DNA from: Agelaius tricolor | Lineage: Eukaryota; Chordata; Aves; Passeriformes; Icteridae | Length of the DNA stretch: 64,000 nt | Assembly (NCBI GenBank): GCA_023055355.1 | Contig: JALJCS010000053.1 | Coordinates: forward strand, 186,001-250,000 | Direction of reading: 5' to 3' | Shown: positions 1-13,815 of the stretch, one piece after another | Layout of the letters: each line of letters opens with the position of its first letter | How positions within the stretch are numbered: the first letter of the stretch is position 1 | The notes under the pieces: model-generated | Told to the model about the DNA's origin: nothing | The model's input: the letters and a program-made list of their open reading frames with translations, nothing else | Database searches by the model: none | Position numbers and translations under genes: made by a program

Positions 1-1300
1 TTCCATGTGAACATAACAGTCTGCTTTTTAGCATATACTCATCCTAAGATGTTTGTTCTGACATAAACATGTCCTTCCCACACTGAAATTCAGTCTCACA
101 GTAGGGTCAAAAGAAAGCAAAATTATCTGTAAATCTAGAAATGCTGAATTGTCGTTGTGTACTAAGCCATCTTCTTTATCAGTATAGTAGAAACTAATGA
201 AAAAATGGCACAAATTATTCTGATATTTCACTCCTTCCAACAGCAGCTTTCGCTTTGCATTTATTGACCTGCCCAGCTGTCACCAGCACGAATTATTTAA
301 GTTTTTCAAAATGCCATTTGGATTTCACATCCGTCCCTCCCCCACCGAGCCTTTTCAAAAATGCTGTTAAGTAAAGCAATATTTTGCCAAAATGGGAACC
401 ATATGATTTTCTCTGCAATGCAACCAGTAAAAATTGCAGGGATGGTGCATGTGGTCAGCGAAACAGCAGACAAGAAGGAGGAGGGATGTGTGCACATGAA
501 AAAACAAGGAAACTGCAGAAAAGAGAAGTGATAAGGACTGTGCTGGTGTACTTGTTTGCCCTTTGCCAAGCAGAACCAGGAGGATGCAGGCACAATTCAA
601 GCATGCAGCCTGGGAAGGCCCTCTGAAATTCCTGGCCATGCAGTTTTCTGGTGCCTTCATAATTATGTTGTGGAACAGACTCTGCTGGGACATCACAGCA
701 AGTCACAACATCTTTGAGCAACCCGTAATTTGCAACATTATAATGGTAATGCAGCTGCATGATGAAAAAGCTTTGTGGACCCACTGGTAAGAACTGATTC
801 ATTGCTGAAGTCAGACATTTTCATTAAAGTTTAGATCAGGAAAACAATGTGTGGGTAACTGCTCCAGTCAACAGGAGTAAGAGGTGAAACTGTTGCTGCT
901 GCAGAGAAATTTGATTGCTGAGTTACTGCCCAAAGCCTTTCATTCAGCAAATAAACAGCCAAATTATTTGCTCTTTAGTGTTAAGCTGTTTCTGTTAGAA
1001 GAAATTAACTGTCCCTACAGAGCTGAAAAAATTAGAGTAGGGAGCAAGTCATCAGATGGGCCTAAAGCTGCAAATTGACCTAACTGCTAGGGAGGTGGCT
1101 GTTTGCACCTAAGCTTTACATAAAAGGAAAGAAAGCTAATTCAAAGGTCTCTCTTTTCAGATATGCAGTTTAACTGCATATTCTGCCCCTACTGTAGCTC
1201 CTGTGAGGCACCCCACTAATATTTTCAACCTTGAAGGCTTCAGCCAAAATTTTACAGTGTTGGGATTTTCACAAAAGTGTGCACAAAAATTAAATTCACA
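1..1300. other. Single-copy sequence, no feature seen
   Basis: AT-rich non-coding sequence. Frames of up to 115 codons on either strand overlap one another at 306-802 and match no family I recognise. There is no simple repeat or transposon relic that I can see. Confidence 0.5.
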
Positions 1301-1360
1301 CAGAAAGAAAAAAAAAAAACCAAAAAAACAAAACAACCAAAAACCACAAAACCCCACAAC
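1301..1360. repeat. A/C-rich low-complexity tract
   Basis: The top strand is almost only A and C, with a poly-A core followed by CAAAA- and CCAAAA-like units. It is one of about a dozen tracts of this type in the window. I see no transposon body attached to it. Confidence 0.7.
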
Positions 1361-4080
1361 TTATAACACCACATGATGTTTAAAATTCTTTCAGGGGCCC
1401 CCAGCATGCAGAAAGAAACACATCTGTAAGATCTGATCTGTACCTTGTTCAGCTCCCATGTTGCCTGGGGATGCAGTGAGAATTATGAACCTTGATGTTT
1501 CATTAAAAGATTAGCAGCAGCATCAACTGACTGCACTAGAGAGCAAATGAAAGCTGAGACATCCCACGATCCTGAGATAAGAGCACAACTCTCCTGCCTG
1601 CCACGAGCAGTTGTGCTCTCCACAGCCTCTTCCACCAGGAGGGAGGGAATTTTTACAGTGTGAACCCAGTCCCTGATCAATGTCTGACACTAATAGTGCC
1701 TTAGGATTTTAGCTTTTGTACTATTCATGTAGTTGTAATCCTGCAGTTCTTTAGTGTATAATTCTAAATTCCTTATAGAATGTTGGACACTGCTTTCCCA
1801 TTTTGGGCAGACACAACAATTCCTCTCCAGGCCTGGGAGTCAAGGACACCTCACTGCCTCAGGGCTCAGAAATGCAAACAAAAGTGAGCTGGGGAGAGAA
1901 ACCTGGGGTAAATGACTTCATTAGCTGAAGCTGTAATTGGAAGATTAACCCCCAACATGCAAATGGACCAAATTATAAAAGTCTTTGTCCATTTTGGGTA
2001 TGGGCCCTGAGGGCGCTTCGTCTGCCCAAAAGGTACCTGCAGGCCCTTCAGTAAAGACAACCACTTTTTATTCCGTTAATTTTGTCTGGTTTTAGGTAGT
2101 CCCCAGAAGGCACCCATCTGATATCCACACTGGAGGCCACTCAGCTGCCTGAATTCCCGTTTTCTGCCATGCTGGTGGGGCAGGGGAGGAGAGGAGGAGC
2201 TGGCCCAGCAGAGGAGGAGATCCTGAAGCCTGCGGAGCTGCGGCTGGATGAACTGCAGGCTGAGGAGCCAGAGCTGTCCTGCAGGAGTCCTTCCAGCTGG
2301 CACCAGATAAAGCAGCCCTGTAGCTATTCTGATTTTCACAGGGGAGGTGGCTCTGAGCCAGGTGCTGGGTCTGAAGAGGCCTGAACCCAGCAAGTTGAGT
2401 GTCAAGCCCGTAATGGTAAAGAGGAAAGCAAAGCAAAGGTGCTCATGCAAGTTTAACTCGGAATATTGGGCCTTAAAATGAGCTCTGTATAGCACTTAGC
2501 TAAAAGGGAATACCTGAAGGATTATAAATCTTTTCCCTTGAATTGCAGCATGTTGGCATGGACAGCAAATGCTGTTGTGGAAGAGTTATTTCATTGCATG
2601 ACAATTTAAATGAATGTTGTGGAAGCACTTACACATGTTTCTTTGGATGTTACCATTCCCTCTGCTTTGATAAGATGCAGGCAAAATAGCTTTCATAACT
2701 TTAAAAATCCCTTTTCACTCATATTTTATATAAGCCCTGTAAAATTGAGAGTACAATATGTTTCCTCACTGCAATCAATCTCTCTTATACATGTCTGTGG
2801 ATAGAAATACACAGAAACACCTGGTTTGCTATTCTGGGATCTCACATTTAGGCTGATATCTTGCCTCCATTTTCCACCAGATTAATATCCTTTTTTAAGC
2901 ACACACACATGTATATGTATGTTAGTACAATATACTTAAATATATAAAATTGCCTGAAATTCCAATATCAGTTTGGAATAAAATTGAAATACAAAAGCTA
3001 TTCTTTTTTGGTTATCTATAACAGGGCTTGCTACAAGAAACAATAAGCATCATAAAATATTTTTAGGAGTAAACCATTACTAGAATTAGTACATCCATTT
3101 GTTTTGGGCTTTTAGGAATTCATTTAGTATTTTATTTACTAATGAAACTGTGAATTTTATAAATTTCATTGATGAATGGCAAAATGGGGCTGAGGAATGA
3201 GCTGAGAGCTTCTCTCCTTCTGGCTGGGTTGGTTTGAAATTTATCTCAAAGAATTTAACCACGCTATAAATAGAACTAGTCAAACTTCTTCTGAATAGTT
3301 TTCCTGATGGGAGACAGCTTTTTTTTTTTGAGAAAAGATTTTCATAAATATATTTACATTTTTTAAAACGAAGATAGGGAGTGATTTGGTTAGCAAAATG
3401 TATGTTGGAAGGAAAAAATGAAAACATTCTTGCTTTCATCTCCATTCTTCATGCTGAGGAGATGATCCTCTCCCACCTAATTCTAATCAGAGTGTGAAGC
3501 ACAGTTAGAGCCTCCAGGCTTCACCTCATTCCCAAAGCCCACAAGAACCCTAAAAAATTAGATATACCAACAGGACCTCTCCACCTTGTCCTCCTCTTTT
3601 GTCAGGCCACACAACTAGAAACAAAATAAAGTATTATTTTAGTATTAGTTTTCTCTTTTAACCTAAAATTCAACTGGTATTTTGCACACAGAAGATTAAT
3701 CTGTGATGAAAATTTTCTTCTGAGGGAGAAGAAATCTTTGTGGGGTGCAGCCAAATCAAGTTCTTCAGCATTGCTGGTGTATGATTTCCCATGAAGCTGG
3801 TAGCAAGCACTTTCTCTGCTTCTCAGATACACAGTATGCATTTTTAGCAACACATTTTTCAGCTTTTGGACTCCCAGGAAGAGACAAAATATATCACCTG
3901 CTATTACAGAACCGATTTTTCTTTTTCATTTTCCTCATAAGAAAAGATGACATGGTCAATATTCTTAATTAATGCGTTATTTCACACTGCTTAGAAATTT
4001 GTCTTCCCTCTAACAATGAGCTCAAGACCACAAATTCATATTGGCACCAGGATTTTGTATAATCCAGAAAATTAATGTAA
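1361..4080. other. Single-copy sequence, no feature seen
   Basis: AT-rich sequence without recognisable genes. A short CA/TA alternating stretch lies at 2901-2920 and a T homopolymer at about 3321-3330. The frames at 2076-2495 are antisense to one another and show no family motif. Confidence 0.5.
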
Positions 4081-4130
4081 AATGAAAAAAAAAAAAACCC
4101 ACCTAAACCAAACCAAAAGAAAATAAAAAC
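4081..4130. repeat. A-rich tract with AAACC units
   Basis: A run of about 13 A is followed by CCTAAACC/AAACC/AAAAG units on the top strand. It has the same style as the other A/C tracts of this window. Confidence 0.6.
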
Positions 4131-7100
4131 CAGCCTCAGAGAGCTTCTGAACATAAAAAGCCATCTGTAAATTTAAAGATTAAAGAATATGACTTATGAC
4201 TAATTGAGCTTTGAAAGCCAGACTTTTCAGGTAAAGGAAAAATAACCTTATTATAAAATTCTTGTGCAATTAGGCATAAATAAGCGAATAAATGGTAATT
4301 TTGAGATGGCCAAAACTCCAGAATACTCAGCAGGTCATGGTTCATGATTTTTCTCTTGTTGCCATCAACATTCTGCTGGAGAAACAGATGTTAAAGACAT
4401 CATAACTTGTCAAGTACTGCTTATTTGAGGGAAGCAAAATGTCCTCATCTATGTTTGATTTTATTTGGAGGTACAAGTCCTCCCTGAGAACTGGCAAACT
4501 GAATCATGCCTGCAAAACCCATACATGTCAGACCTCAAGGAAAATACAATGAGAGAGTTTCCTTAAGTTTTGAGGCTTGGTGGCACTTGGAAGTGAAATC
4601 CCAAACCCAGATTCTGAGCTAAGGTAAGGTCTTGACTGAAGGCAGTGTGGAAGGTAAATACATCCTTGAAACCCATAATTTATGTGGTAATTTAGCATTT
4701 TGTTTTCTCCTGTGAGAAGGACACTCAAGTCAGACTCCAATTTAACAAATGCATTGATAATTTTGAATTTTTTTCCAAGATGGGGTGCGTTTGGTGCCTG
4801 ATATGCAAGAAATTCATTCCGGGAGTTTTCCATCCTTCCCCTGGTCAACTAGTCATCTGGTGCTTCTGCTTCCATACCATAGCAGGAATTTCACAAAAAT
4901 GAGATCAAAACCCTTCCTAGTAGAAGAGGTGACTGTAAAAAAAAGTATGAAAAGGTGGCCTGAATGTGATGGGATCTGTGGAGCTTGATGGGATGTACAG
5001 TTCAGTCAAGGAGAGAAAAATTGAAGGATGGGGCAGCCCAGGCACAAATCCCATGAGGAACTCCAATGTAAAACTCCAATTTGCTTGTCTGTCAAGATAA
5101 TTCACCCCTAGACTGAGGTCTTATAAAAATTATACCTTATTTTTTAAAATTGTATTTTTAAAGGACAAAGCTCTTTATTTAAAGTTTGGGTTGAGGTGTT
5201 TTTTTTTTTTTAAATTCATTTTCCTCATCTCAAGGAGCATTAAAAAATAGTGTTCCATAAAGATTTTCCTTTCTAGTTCAGTGTCCAAAGTAAAAAAGAG
5301 CAGAAAACCAAAGATCAGCTTGATTCAAATTGAAAAAAAAAATAAAAAATCCTTCCTTGAAATGAATACTTGCCAAAAAACATTCTTTACCTAATAAACA
5401 TTTTGTTAAATTCCAGGAAATAAAAAATTACATTTGGCAAATCTAGCCTCACTTTCTTAGAAGTTAAAACCCCACTTTATTTCCTGTAACAAAATCTTCT
5501 TGTAAACCTGAAGAGTTTTATCATGGAATTATCAAAGGAAACATTTTGATCTTCCTGATGAACCTTCCTCCCACATCAATCATCTCATCCCACATCATCT
5601 TCTCCATCACCTTCACTCACAAACTCTTCCCTCCATTTCATCCATAATAACATAAATGTTATTACTGGAAAATTATAGTTTTGGAGCATAAGAAAGAAGG
5701 TATGGGAAGGAAAGACAGAAGAAGCAATTAATAACAGAAATATTTACATAGTTTACAATACTTTATGAACCCACCCAGTGATATTTTGCACTGCCCATGA
5801 ATGCTAGCTACTTAAGAGAAAATGAACATTAAAATGATTCTCCAAAGTCTCTTGAAGTCAACCTAAAGACTCCAAATTACTTCACTAGGCACTGGATCAG
5901 GCTCTCTGGCATCTGGAGTTGGAAAGATTCATAGCTCTCTTTGCCAGTTCTGACAAAAGTTATTTGCATCAAATGTTGTACATCCAAGTGAACAGCAAAT
6001 GACTGATCAGGAAAAAAAGAAAAAAAAAAAAAGGAAAGGATAAGTTTTCATTTAAATTGTATTGCTTAGGTTGTCTCCACAGATTTATATCATTCTTGAT
6101 TTTGCCAAGTTGGCATTTATACTTGTTCAAATAGTGAGTGCATCCACTCACTGTTTGAGAGTTCTGAAAGAATTAGAAACAGATTGGGGTTTTTTTTTTT
6201 AAATATTTAGAAATTTGCAAATCCAAAGACGTCACCAGCTACCCCAACTCTCTGTAGTTTTTCTGTCTTTATTTCCTGTAACACTGTCATGATGACAAAC
6301 ATGAGTCTGCCACAATCTCTGCTAAAGCTCAGAACAAGATCGTGGGACTGAACCACAGCAGAGGAAACAGTTCAATGTTACCCATCTCCAGTGCATCATT
6401 AGCAGTTGTCTCACTATTTGAAGAATGAAAGTGTTTATATTAAACACTTAAACACTGTGAGAGACAGGTAGCAGGCATCTGTCTTCATTTCAGGACAACA
6501 AACAGTTTTTGAACTGCAAAAAGATCTCAGTGCCCTTTGGGGGTGAAGCCAAAATTTGGACTTCACCCACATCCACAGGCATGTGAAACTGCCCCGCTTG
6601 TGATCACACCAAGGGTGCAAATCCTGCCCATCAAAGCCAGAAACACTTTGAGAAGTGCACCAATTCAACACACTTTTTTTAATTCCCAGCATCTCACAGG
6701 GCTGCTCTGAGCAGCCAAGAGGGAGATGTGGAAGTTTCAAGCAAAGATTCAGAACTTTAAAAAGAAGCCAAACAAGCCACCGAAGCAAGCACACGGTTTT
6801 ACTGGCTGGGATTCACTGGGACACCTGTACAGTTTTGATCAGGGGTGTTTATAGGTTTATATCGGTTTCATGTTTGGCAAAAAATTTGGCTGTGGCAGGA
6901 CTGAAACCCTGCATGACCACAGATCATGAATTTTAGCATTAGTCACAAAACAGAGCAGTCTACTGTAAAACATTATCAAGTTGATTTGGTTTAAGGTTTT
7001 TTGTGGAGAAGGAGGGTCTTGATCTTTCTGAAAATTTGTGATCAATTTATCCTGTTTTTCTTTCAGCTTAAATATTCTCACTTTCAATCCCCCTGATTTA

Positions 7101-9118
7101 GCATCTGTGTTTGAAAACAGTTGAAGACCCAGGCTATGTCCACAGGCATGTGATGTTGCTGGTGAAGGGCATCAGACATCATGGGGACTTCTTTCTGCTG
7201 TTGCACACACCTCAGATAGAGAAAAAGAGAGAAAGTTTTCAGAACATTTACTAGCAGCTGCCTCATTTCCTTCACTGCATTCTTTTAGAAAAGGGAGTCT
7301 CACATCTGTTCAGAACAGCACTATAAGCTGTTCTGAATAGTGTTTTGGGGACGTCTGGGTGCTGCCCTGAGGTAGAAGGAGAAGGATCACAGCTGGAAGG
7401 CTGCAGAGTTGTTTCCTGAGCCCTCTGTTTATGGCTTTTCTGATGGTCAGCTCAGTGAAAGTTGCTCCCAGGGTGGGTGAGCCCTGCTCCAAGGTCACTG
7501 AGGTACCTTGATGTGATGGGAAGTCTCTGAAGGTGGGCAACAGGGGCAGAGCTGCTGGCTGACTCACAGGACAAACACTGGGTCAGTTCCTCCCACACCA
7601 GAGAGCTCCCCAGCAGTTTTCCCCAGCTTTGAGCACTTCATGTACTCCCAAAACTCATCCCCTCCAGGGCTGCAGATGCTCCTTCCCTCTCCCAAGGCCT
7701 GTGTTCAATGGATGTTTGCTTATCCTTCACACCTTGAAGGATTAAATGTGCTCCAAGGCACTTGAGCCCTTACCTGCCTTCTGCAGGGCATCCTCAGAGC
7801 GGCTTATGGAGCCAGCCTAACTCAGCTTCCTCACCATCATCTCCCTCCCACCTCCTGGTGAAATTCCAGGAGCACCTGAACTGGAAGTGGGAGCTGGAAT
7901 GGTCTGAGTGAGCAGCGTGGGCTTGGATTCCTACCAGGAGGTGGAGCAGTGCCAGCGCCCAAAAGCAGAAATCACAGCCAAGTTATGTCCGTGCTGCAGC
8001 CAGAGGGAAAGAGAGAAAGCTGTTGCTTCCCTGGCTCCCAGATTTCCCTGGCTGTGACAGGAGGAGAAGGGCTGAGACCCAAAGATTGAACTGAGTGGAG
8101 CTGGAGCCCTCTCCTACCGTACTGTGAGAGCTGGCTTTGCATCTTTGGTGGAAAAATGCCAGTTTTCCCTCTCCACTGTGTGCTGCCCAGGAGTTTCCCA
8201 GGAGGGAACCGCTACGACCATGTCAGCACCTGCTGGGACAGGAAAATGCTCTTAATCCCAGGCTCTAGGGGCTGACACTAAGTCGCCCAAAGAAACAGAA
8301 GGAAGGAGCATGTCAGAAAACCAGAGTGCACTGGGAGAAAAAAACAGACTTGAACAGGATTAGGGACAGGTTTAGCAGCAGGGATGGTGAATCACTGTAT
8401 GCTTTCCATGCCAGAGCATGTTTAAACATTAGATAAATTTTGCTAGTAGCGCACATGCCAGTTGCTCTTTGGTGCAGTGGAGTGGGAAAGTGGCATCTTC
8501 ACAGCACCAATGAAAATACAGACAACCAGGGAAATGATCTTTCTTATGCAGAACCCTGTCCTGCAAGAAGAACAGGCACCTGGAGAAGCACCATGGTGCT
8601 GAGTTAGTGAAAAACCAACTCGGGGTTATTTTGTCCTGCTGTCATGGCACAAGGGAAAGATTTCCCACTAGAGATGGGAAAGAAAGAGCTGGAGAGAAAG
8701 TTCACTCAGAACTGGATGCTCAGACTGGATTCATACACCACTTTATTTTTTTTTTTCTTTTCAGGGCTATGAGGGAGGGAAGGCAGAGCAAGAGGGGAGG
8801 AGAGGTCAAAGAAGATCCCAGAAATGGTGAGTCACCAAGGGCTGACACTTATTTAGGAAGGAGCATGAATGTAATTACTGCAGAGGCAATAGCTGCTGTC
8901 AAACAGTGTGAGACAGCATGCTTTTCATCGAGCTCAGCAGGGTGAGCAGTAAAAGCTCAGCTGGGGAATATGGTTATACACTGACCTGCATCCCATCCTG
9001 CTTCTTTGTGCTGCAGAGGGGGAGAAACGCAGCCTGGCACCCACAGGATGGTTGGATGTGTGCGTGTCTTTCTGCTCATCTGCCTCCCCAAATCCTGACA
9101 GGCTCTAAAGGCAAGCCT
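4131..9118. other. Single-copy sequence with homopolymer runs
   Basis: No gene or transposon recognised. There are T or A runs at about 5199-5211, 5333-5347, 6011-6032, 6187-6200 and 8747-8758. From about 7300 to 8300 the sequence becomes richer in G+C, but I see no CpG island and no splice-delimited conserved frame. Confidence 0.45.
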
Positions 9119-9160
9119 CAAAAACAAAAACAAAAGAACCAAACCAAACCAAAACAAAGA
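9119..9160. repeat. A/C-rich tract (AAACC/CAAAA)
   Basis: The top strand is nearly free of G and T, made of CAAAAA units followed by AACCAAACC units. It is similar in make-up to the tracts at 10.7, 44.3, 46.4 and 58.1 kb. Confidence 0.65.
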
Positions 9161-10689
9161 CTGCTCGTAATCCAGTCCAATTTAATAACTGGGAATTAAG
9201 CTACTTCTCTTTTCCTTTGACCTGACTTGCTCAGAATCCAGTTGTTCCTGTCCTGAAAGCAGATGCCATCAGCCAGTGGCAGCACTGTTTCCTGATGAGT
9301 CTGCTGTTCTTTCTCCCAGGGCTGGCAGGCTGGTGCTGTTGGGAGCCACATGGCAACAGGAACACCACTGAAACAAACAGCTTTTGGGGCCCACAGGTGT
9401 ACAAACCTCACACGTGTACAAATCCACAAGAAATAGAAACACCGTGTTCTGTCAGCACTGGCTAGCACCGTTGCCTAGAGCCTGGTTTTCAAATAAACAG
9501 AGCATTTGTTTTTGTAGCTGGAAGTGTAAAGTGAGCCACAAAAGGATCAGGCCTAAGACTCCCTTTCTTGCTGGGTCACAGAAAAATCTGTGCTCTTTGT
9601 GAGTTTGGCAGCAGATGCTGACATGGTGACTGTGAAATACAGAGATCAAAGAAGATGGCACAAACACACGACCTCCTCAAGAGAAAACAGGAGAAAACCC
9701 TCCTACCTCCCTTCTGCTTCACTCACATCTGTCTGCAGGACCAAATGGGCTTCCAGGCCCTGAGAATGCCTGTGTCAGCATCCTTCTTTAACTTATGAGC
9801 ACCACCACCTCTCCAGTCAATGCCAAGACCTGTCAGCTTTAGAAATAAAACTGTTCTGTAAAAGAGCTTGCTGTTTTATTACTTCTTTGCCTGCTGTGAC
9901 AAACTTTCCCTTCCTATTTACACACTTTCTCATAAGCAGGTTGTCGAGGTGATGTGCTGCCCCTCTCTAATTCCTCTGCTCTCTGCACTTTTCACATTCT
10001 GGACCTCCAGATATGTCTCAAATATTAATCAGTGAGAGCGTCACTCTCTGAAGAGCTGGGCAGTAAGGAAAACAATGTTTGAGAGGGAATACTTGGATGC
10101 AGACAAAATGGATACCGCACAAGTACACCTAGTTATCCTCAATTCTGTCCTATATCCACAGCAATAAGAAACAATTGATCAAAAAATTGTCCTTTTGGTC
10201 CTTGTATGTTCAGGTACCTCAAAGAAGTGTCTCCTGAGGCTCCTCCTAGGTTAACTAAGCCTAGGTGAACTACATTAACTTGCCTTTAGCAATTCTTTTC
10301 AAGCTGAAGTAACTCCAGATGTTCAAGCTAAGAGCAGCATTTATTTAGAGTGTGATCCAAGGGCTGATGCTTTCAAAATGCTCTTAGGTTTGTATTAGTA
10401 CCCTATAAAGAACAAAACCCAATCATCTGCTTCTTAGAAACCCATGCTACAGTGTAGGATATATATGCTGACTGCATGCAGACATTAAAATTTTTAGCAA
10501 GCTCCAAAGAGATCTCCAGGATGCTCTTGCCTTGCCAAGAGCCTCACCCAGCCATTTCTGCATGAGACATAAAAACTTCTACGTGAGCTATACTGTATCT
10601 TATTTTAAAAGATACTGATCTTGATTTAAAGACTGGAGAATTCCCCGTGCCTCTAAGGTAAGTTATTCTAATAGGTAATTATGCTTTCC
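9161..10689. other. Single-copy sequence, no feature seen
   Basis: No recognisable coding exon, RNA gene or repeat family. The frames present are under 95 codons and antisense to one another. Confidence 0.45.
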
Positions 10690-10785
10690 AAAAAGACAAA
10701 AAAAAAACCCAAGGGAAAAAAAATAAATTCAATGATAAAACACATACAAAACCAAACCAAACCCAACAAAAAAAAAAAAAAAAAT
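10690..10785. repeat. A/C-rich tract ending in poly-A
   Basis: A-rich sequence with AAACCAAACC-type units in the middle and a run of about 17 A at the end. The top strand is strongly depleted of T and G in the second half. No transposon body is seen upstream. Confidence 0.6.
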
Positions 10786-11580
10786 CCCTTTATTACTTTT
10801 CTAAATCTGTCTTGGGCATACTGCCATTTATTGGTTTAAGACTATTTTGTGTCAGAAATCTCTTCCCCATGTAGGTACTTGCGTGATAGAATTATGTCAG
10901 CTCTTCATATTTGTGGATGAAGGAAGTAGATTTAGCTCCTTAAAGTTTCTCACTGTAATGCAGACTTTTTCCCAGCCTCAAATAGTTCCTGAAACTCTTT
11001 CCTGCATGCACTCAGGTTTTCCAAAATCCACTGGGCTGTAGGATTAGGAGCAGTGCTCTGTTGCTACTCTTGTTTTTACAGTCCTAATCCCACCTCCCCA
11101 TGCCTATGGATGCAAGGACCATATTTTCTGTCTTGATTACAGCATCACTCTGGGAACACTTGTTCACAGGGGTTACCCACCATACCTCAGCTCTGTCAGG
11201 AGTCAATCAGTTCCAGGTTCCAGCAGTCCCTGTTAAAATTCCACACATCACTTTCCCGTTTAATTTTTTTGGCTGTGTTGGATTTGGCTGCGTGGAAAGA
11301 TTCTCTGATTGTGAGAGTCTGTCAGGCCAAAAAAGTCACATAGATGTCCACAGGTTAATTCTCTCACCAGAAGCTCTTGTCACTTGAAGGTTGATGAAGG
11401 AGTTATTTTGCTTTTAATTTGTTATTGTTTTTATCTAACAGCATTAATCAGCAACATCTGTTTTCTGTTAAATATGCATTTCCTTCCCATACTCATTATT
11501 AGCAATTGTAAACAAGGAACAGACCAGAAGGCAAGTTCAAGGAAAAGTTATGTATACAATATAAACCTTCTATCAATTTT
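10786..11580. other. Single-copy sequence, no feature seen
   Basis: No gene or repeat family recognised. The frame running through this stretch into 11785 encodes a Phe/Leu/Cys-rich product only because it crosses the T/G tract that follows. Confidence 0.45.
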
Positions 11581-11680
11581 TCCTTTTTCTTTTTTTTTGT
11601 TTTTTTGTTTTGGTTTGGTTTGGTTTGGTTTTTTGGGTGTTTTTTGTTTGTTTGTTTTTCCTTTTTGTTTGTTTGTTTCT
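11581..11680. repeat. T/G-rich low-complexity tract
   Basis: The top strand is mostly T with GTTT, GGTTT and TTTG units (several GGTTT copies in the middle, GTTT copies at the end). It is the reverse-strand counterpart of the A/C tracts elsewhere. Confidence 0.7.
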
Positions 11681-13742
11681 CTCCATGAATTATTTGGTGG
11701 TTATTGTTTAAAAATACAACAATATTTTACGAAATATTATCATGTGCTTTGTCTCTGGGGAGTTCAAAATAGTAGTAATAAATAAACTGATCTGGATAAA
11801 ATATAAGAAAGAAGGATTGATATTTATTTTCTTATCACAACAGGACTGAGTACCAAATTGAGTACGTTTGTGAGCATGTGAAAGTATGATTGAAAAACAA
11901 TTATAATCTTTCTTACCAATTCTAATGCCAAATGTTTGAAACCTCTGAACCTCTTTTTAGCCAATCTCTGAGCTTTATATCTAGATTTAATGACAATGAG
12001 AGCTCTAGCACATGCTATCATTGCTTTTCCTCATATTGCTGATTTCAGAGTTAAGATTGAACTCAACCCTAATAGAGCTTCAACAAGACTCTGAAACCCC
12101 TCTGCCACCTGGAATTATGCTCTACAAAAAGTTACAGGAGAACATTTTAATTCACAAAACTCAGCACTGCTTGTCATGCAATGGCACTGACCTTCACAGG
12201 GACATCAACTACAATGGTTTCAGAACTTTGATCCTCAAGATCTCCTCTGACTTCTAGAATTTAATTCTCACTCAAAGGGAAACAGCAGAAGATATTTGAA
12301 GCCCCAGATTTAAGGCATCTGAGGATGTGGATACTCAATAAACCTTGAGGTGAAAACAAAGAAAAACGAGGTCACTGTTTTTTGCACTTATGTTCTGGTT
12401 TTATTGCCCCAATTTCCACAGAGTTGTTTACTTGAAAATTGCTCCTCCAGCTTCACACTGGAAGAGCTGGTGAAGACATGTGCCCACTCATGGGCAGCTT
12501 TCCTGCTTTGTAGTGCTCAGAATTTTCCATGCCAGAACTCCAGTGCAAAAGGAAAGGAGAGAAATTTCTCAAGGGAGAGAGAGAAATATGTGTTACAGTG
12601 ATCTGAAACTGCAGCATCTGCTCTCACCAGGCTCCCAAAATAATGTTCTCCTGGCTGAGGTCCTTGGAGACTGGACAGACATCATAACAGAAATCTGGAG
12701 GAACAGTGCTGGGTCATTGCAAAAATCAGTGTGGCAAGAAGAAGAGCTGATCACAGCAAGGCAACCCCTCCCCGTCACCAAAATATGTTGGGTGCTGAGT
12801 CTCAGTAACATTTCTGCCCATTTTCTTTATTGAAACAATTCTTCTGGAGCTAGGAAAGGCTTGTTGGGTTGCTGGCTTGGAAACCAGAGCAGTTATGGAC
12901 CCTGTGGAGCTTTATCTGCAAGATGACCACGTATGGAAAATGACCAGGTGCTGACCAACACTTTCTTCATGGAGCCATTTTTCAGAGTGGTTGAACATAT
13001 CAAAATAAGAGGAAGCTTTTGGTTGGACCTTCTGCACAAACCCCTAAATCGCTTGGCATCCTTGGAAACACTCATCTCAGTGGAATTCGGAAGGAAACGA
13101 GGGAGATGACCTTGTTCTATCCGTACATGCAAAAACACCTCTTCTGCAAATATGTTTCATAAAATTAAATCGTGGTATATCTTTAGCAGTTTCTTTTTGT
13201 GTTGATTAAAGAAGAAATTTTAATTTCAGGCATGTGGAATTTTGAAACATTCCAGGCCATCAAGACTTCAATCTCAATAAATACACATAATGTCTCTGGC
13301 ACCATTTGCAATAGATGACATAAAGCAGGTATTTTAAAATAGTCATCTTGAAGTGAAAATTAAAAGTGGGATATAAAATGTGAAGCTCTACTGAGGAAGG
13401 ATTTGGAAGCCAAGCTATTCTCTGTTCAAATATTTATAAAATTGGAAGCAATAAATTCTATCTTCCCTCTCCTTCTAGTAGTGTCATTAAAGCAAGGAAA
13501 AAACCTCCCATGAAATAATAACTTCAAGGCTGTTTTTCAAGGTTTACTCAGTCTTTCAGAAGTAAAAAGCTTTGCAATACACAAAGAATTTTTCTGGGGG
13601 CACCTCTGGAGCACCAGACAACCAGAATGGTTGTTCCCTCCAATATAATTTTCTGCAAGGTACAAAGCAAAATAAGTAAGATTGACAAAGATACTGTAAA
13701 CCTTGCACATTTTATGATGTTGTGTTCTTTTTCTTACCCAGT
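11681..13742. other. Single-copy sequence, no feature seen
   Basis: AT-rich, no recognisable exon. Frames at 12350-12833 overlap in different registers and match nothing known to me. Confidence 0.45.
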
Positions 13743-13815
13743 GAGTGTAAGAAAAGAGTATTACACTAAGTATATCTTTGAGTGAAAAAATAGTATTAGA
13801 CTAAGCACATATTTA
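13743..13815. repeat. Diverged tandem duplication, about 37-bp unit
   Basis: Two consecutive copies begin GAGTG..AAAA..AGTATTA and continue ACTAAG..ATAT. They are diverged by substitutions and small gaps. It looks like a simple slippage duplication in AT-rich DNA. Confidence 0.5.
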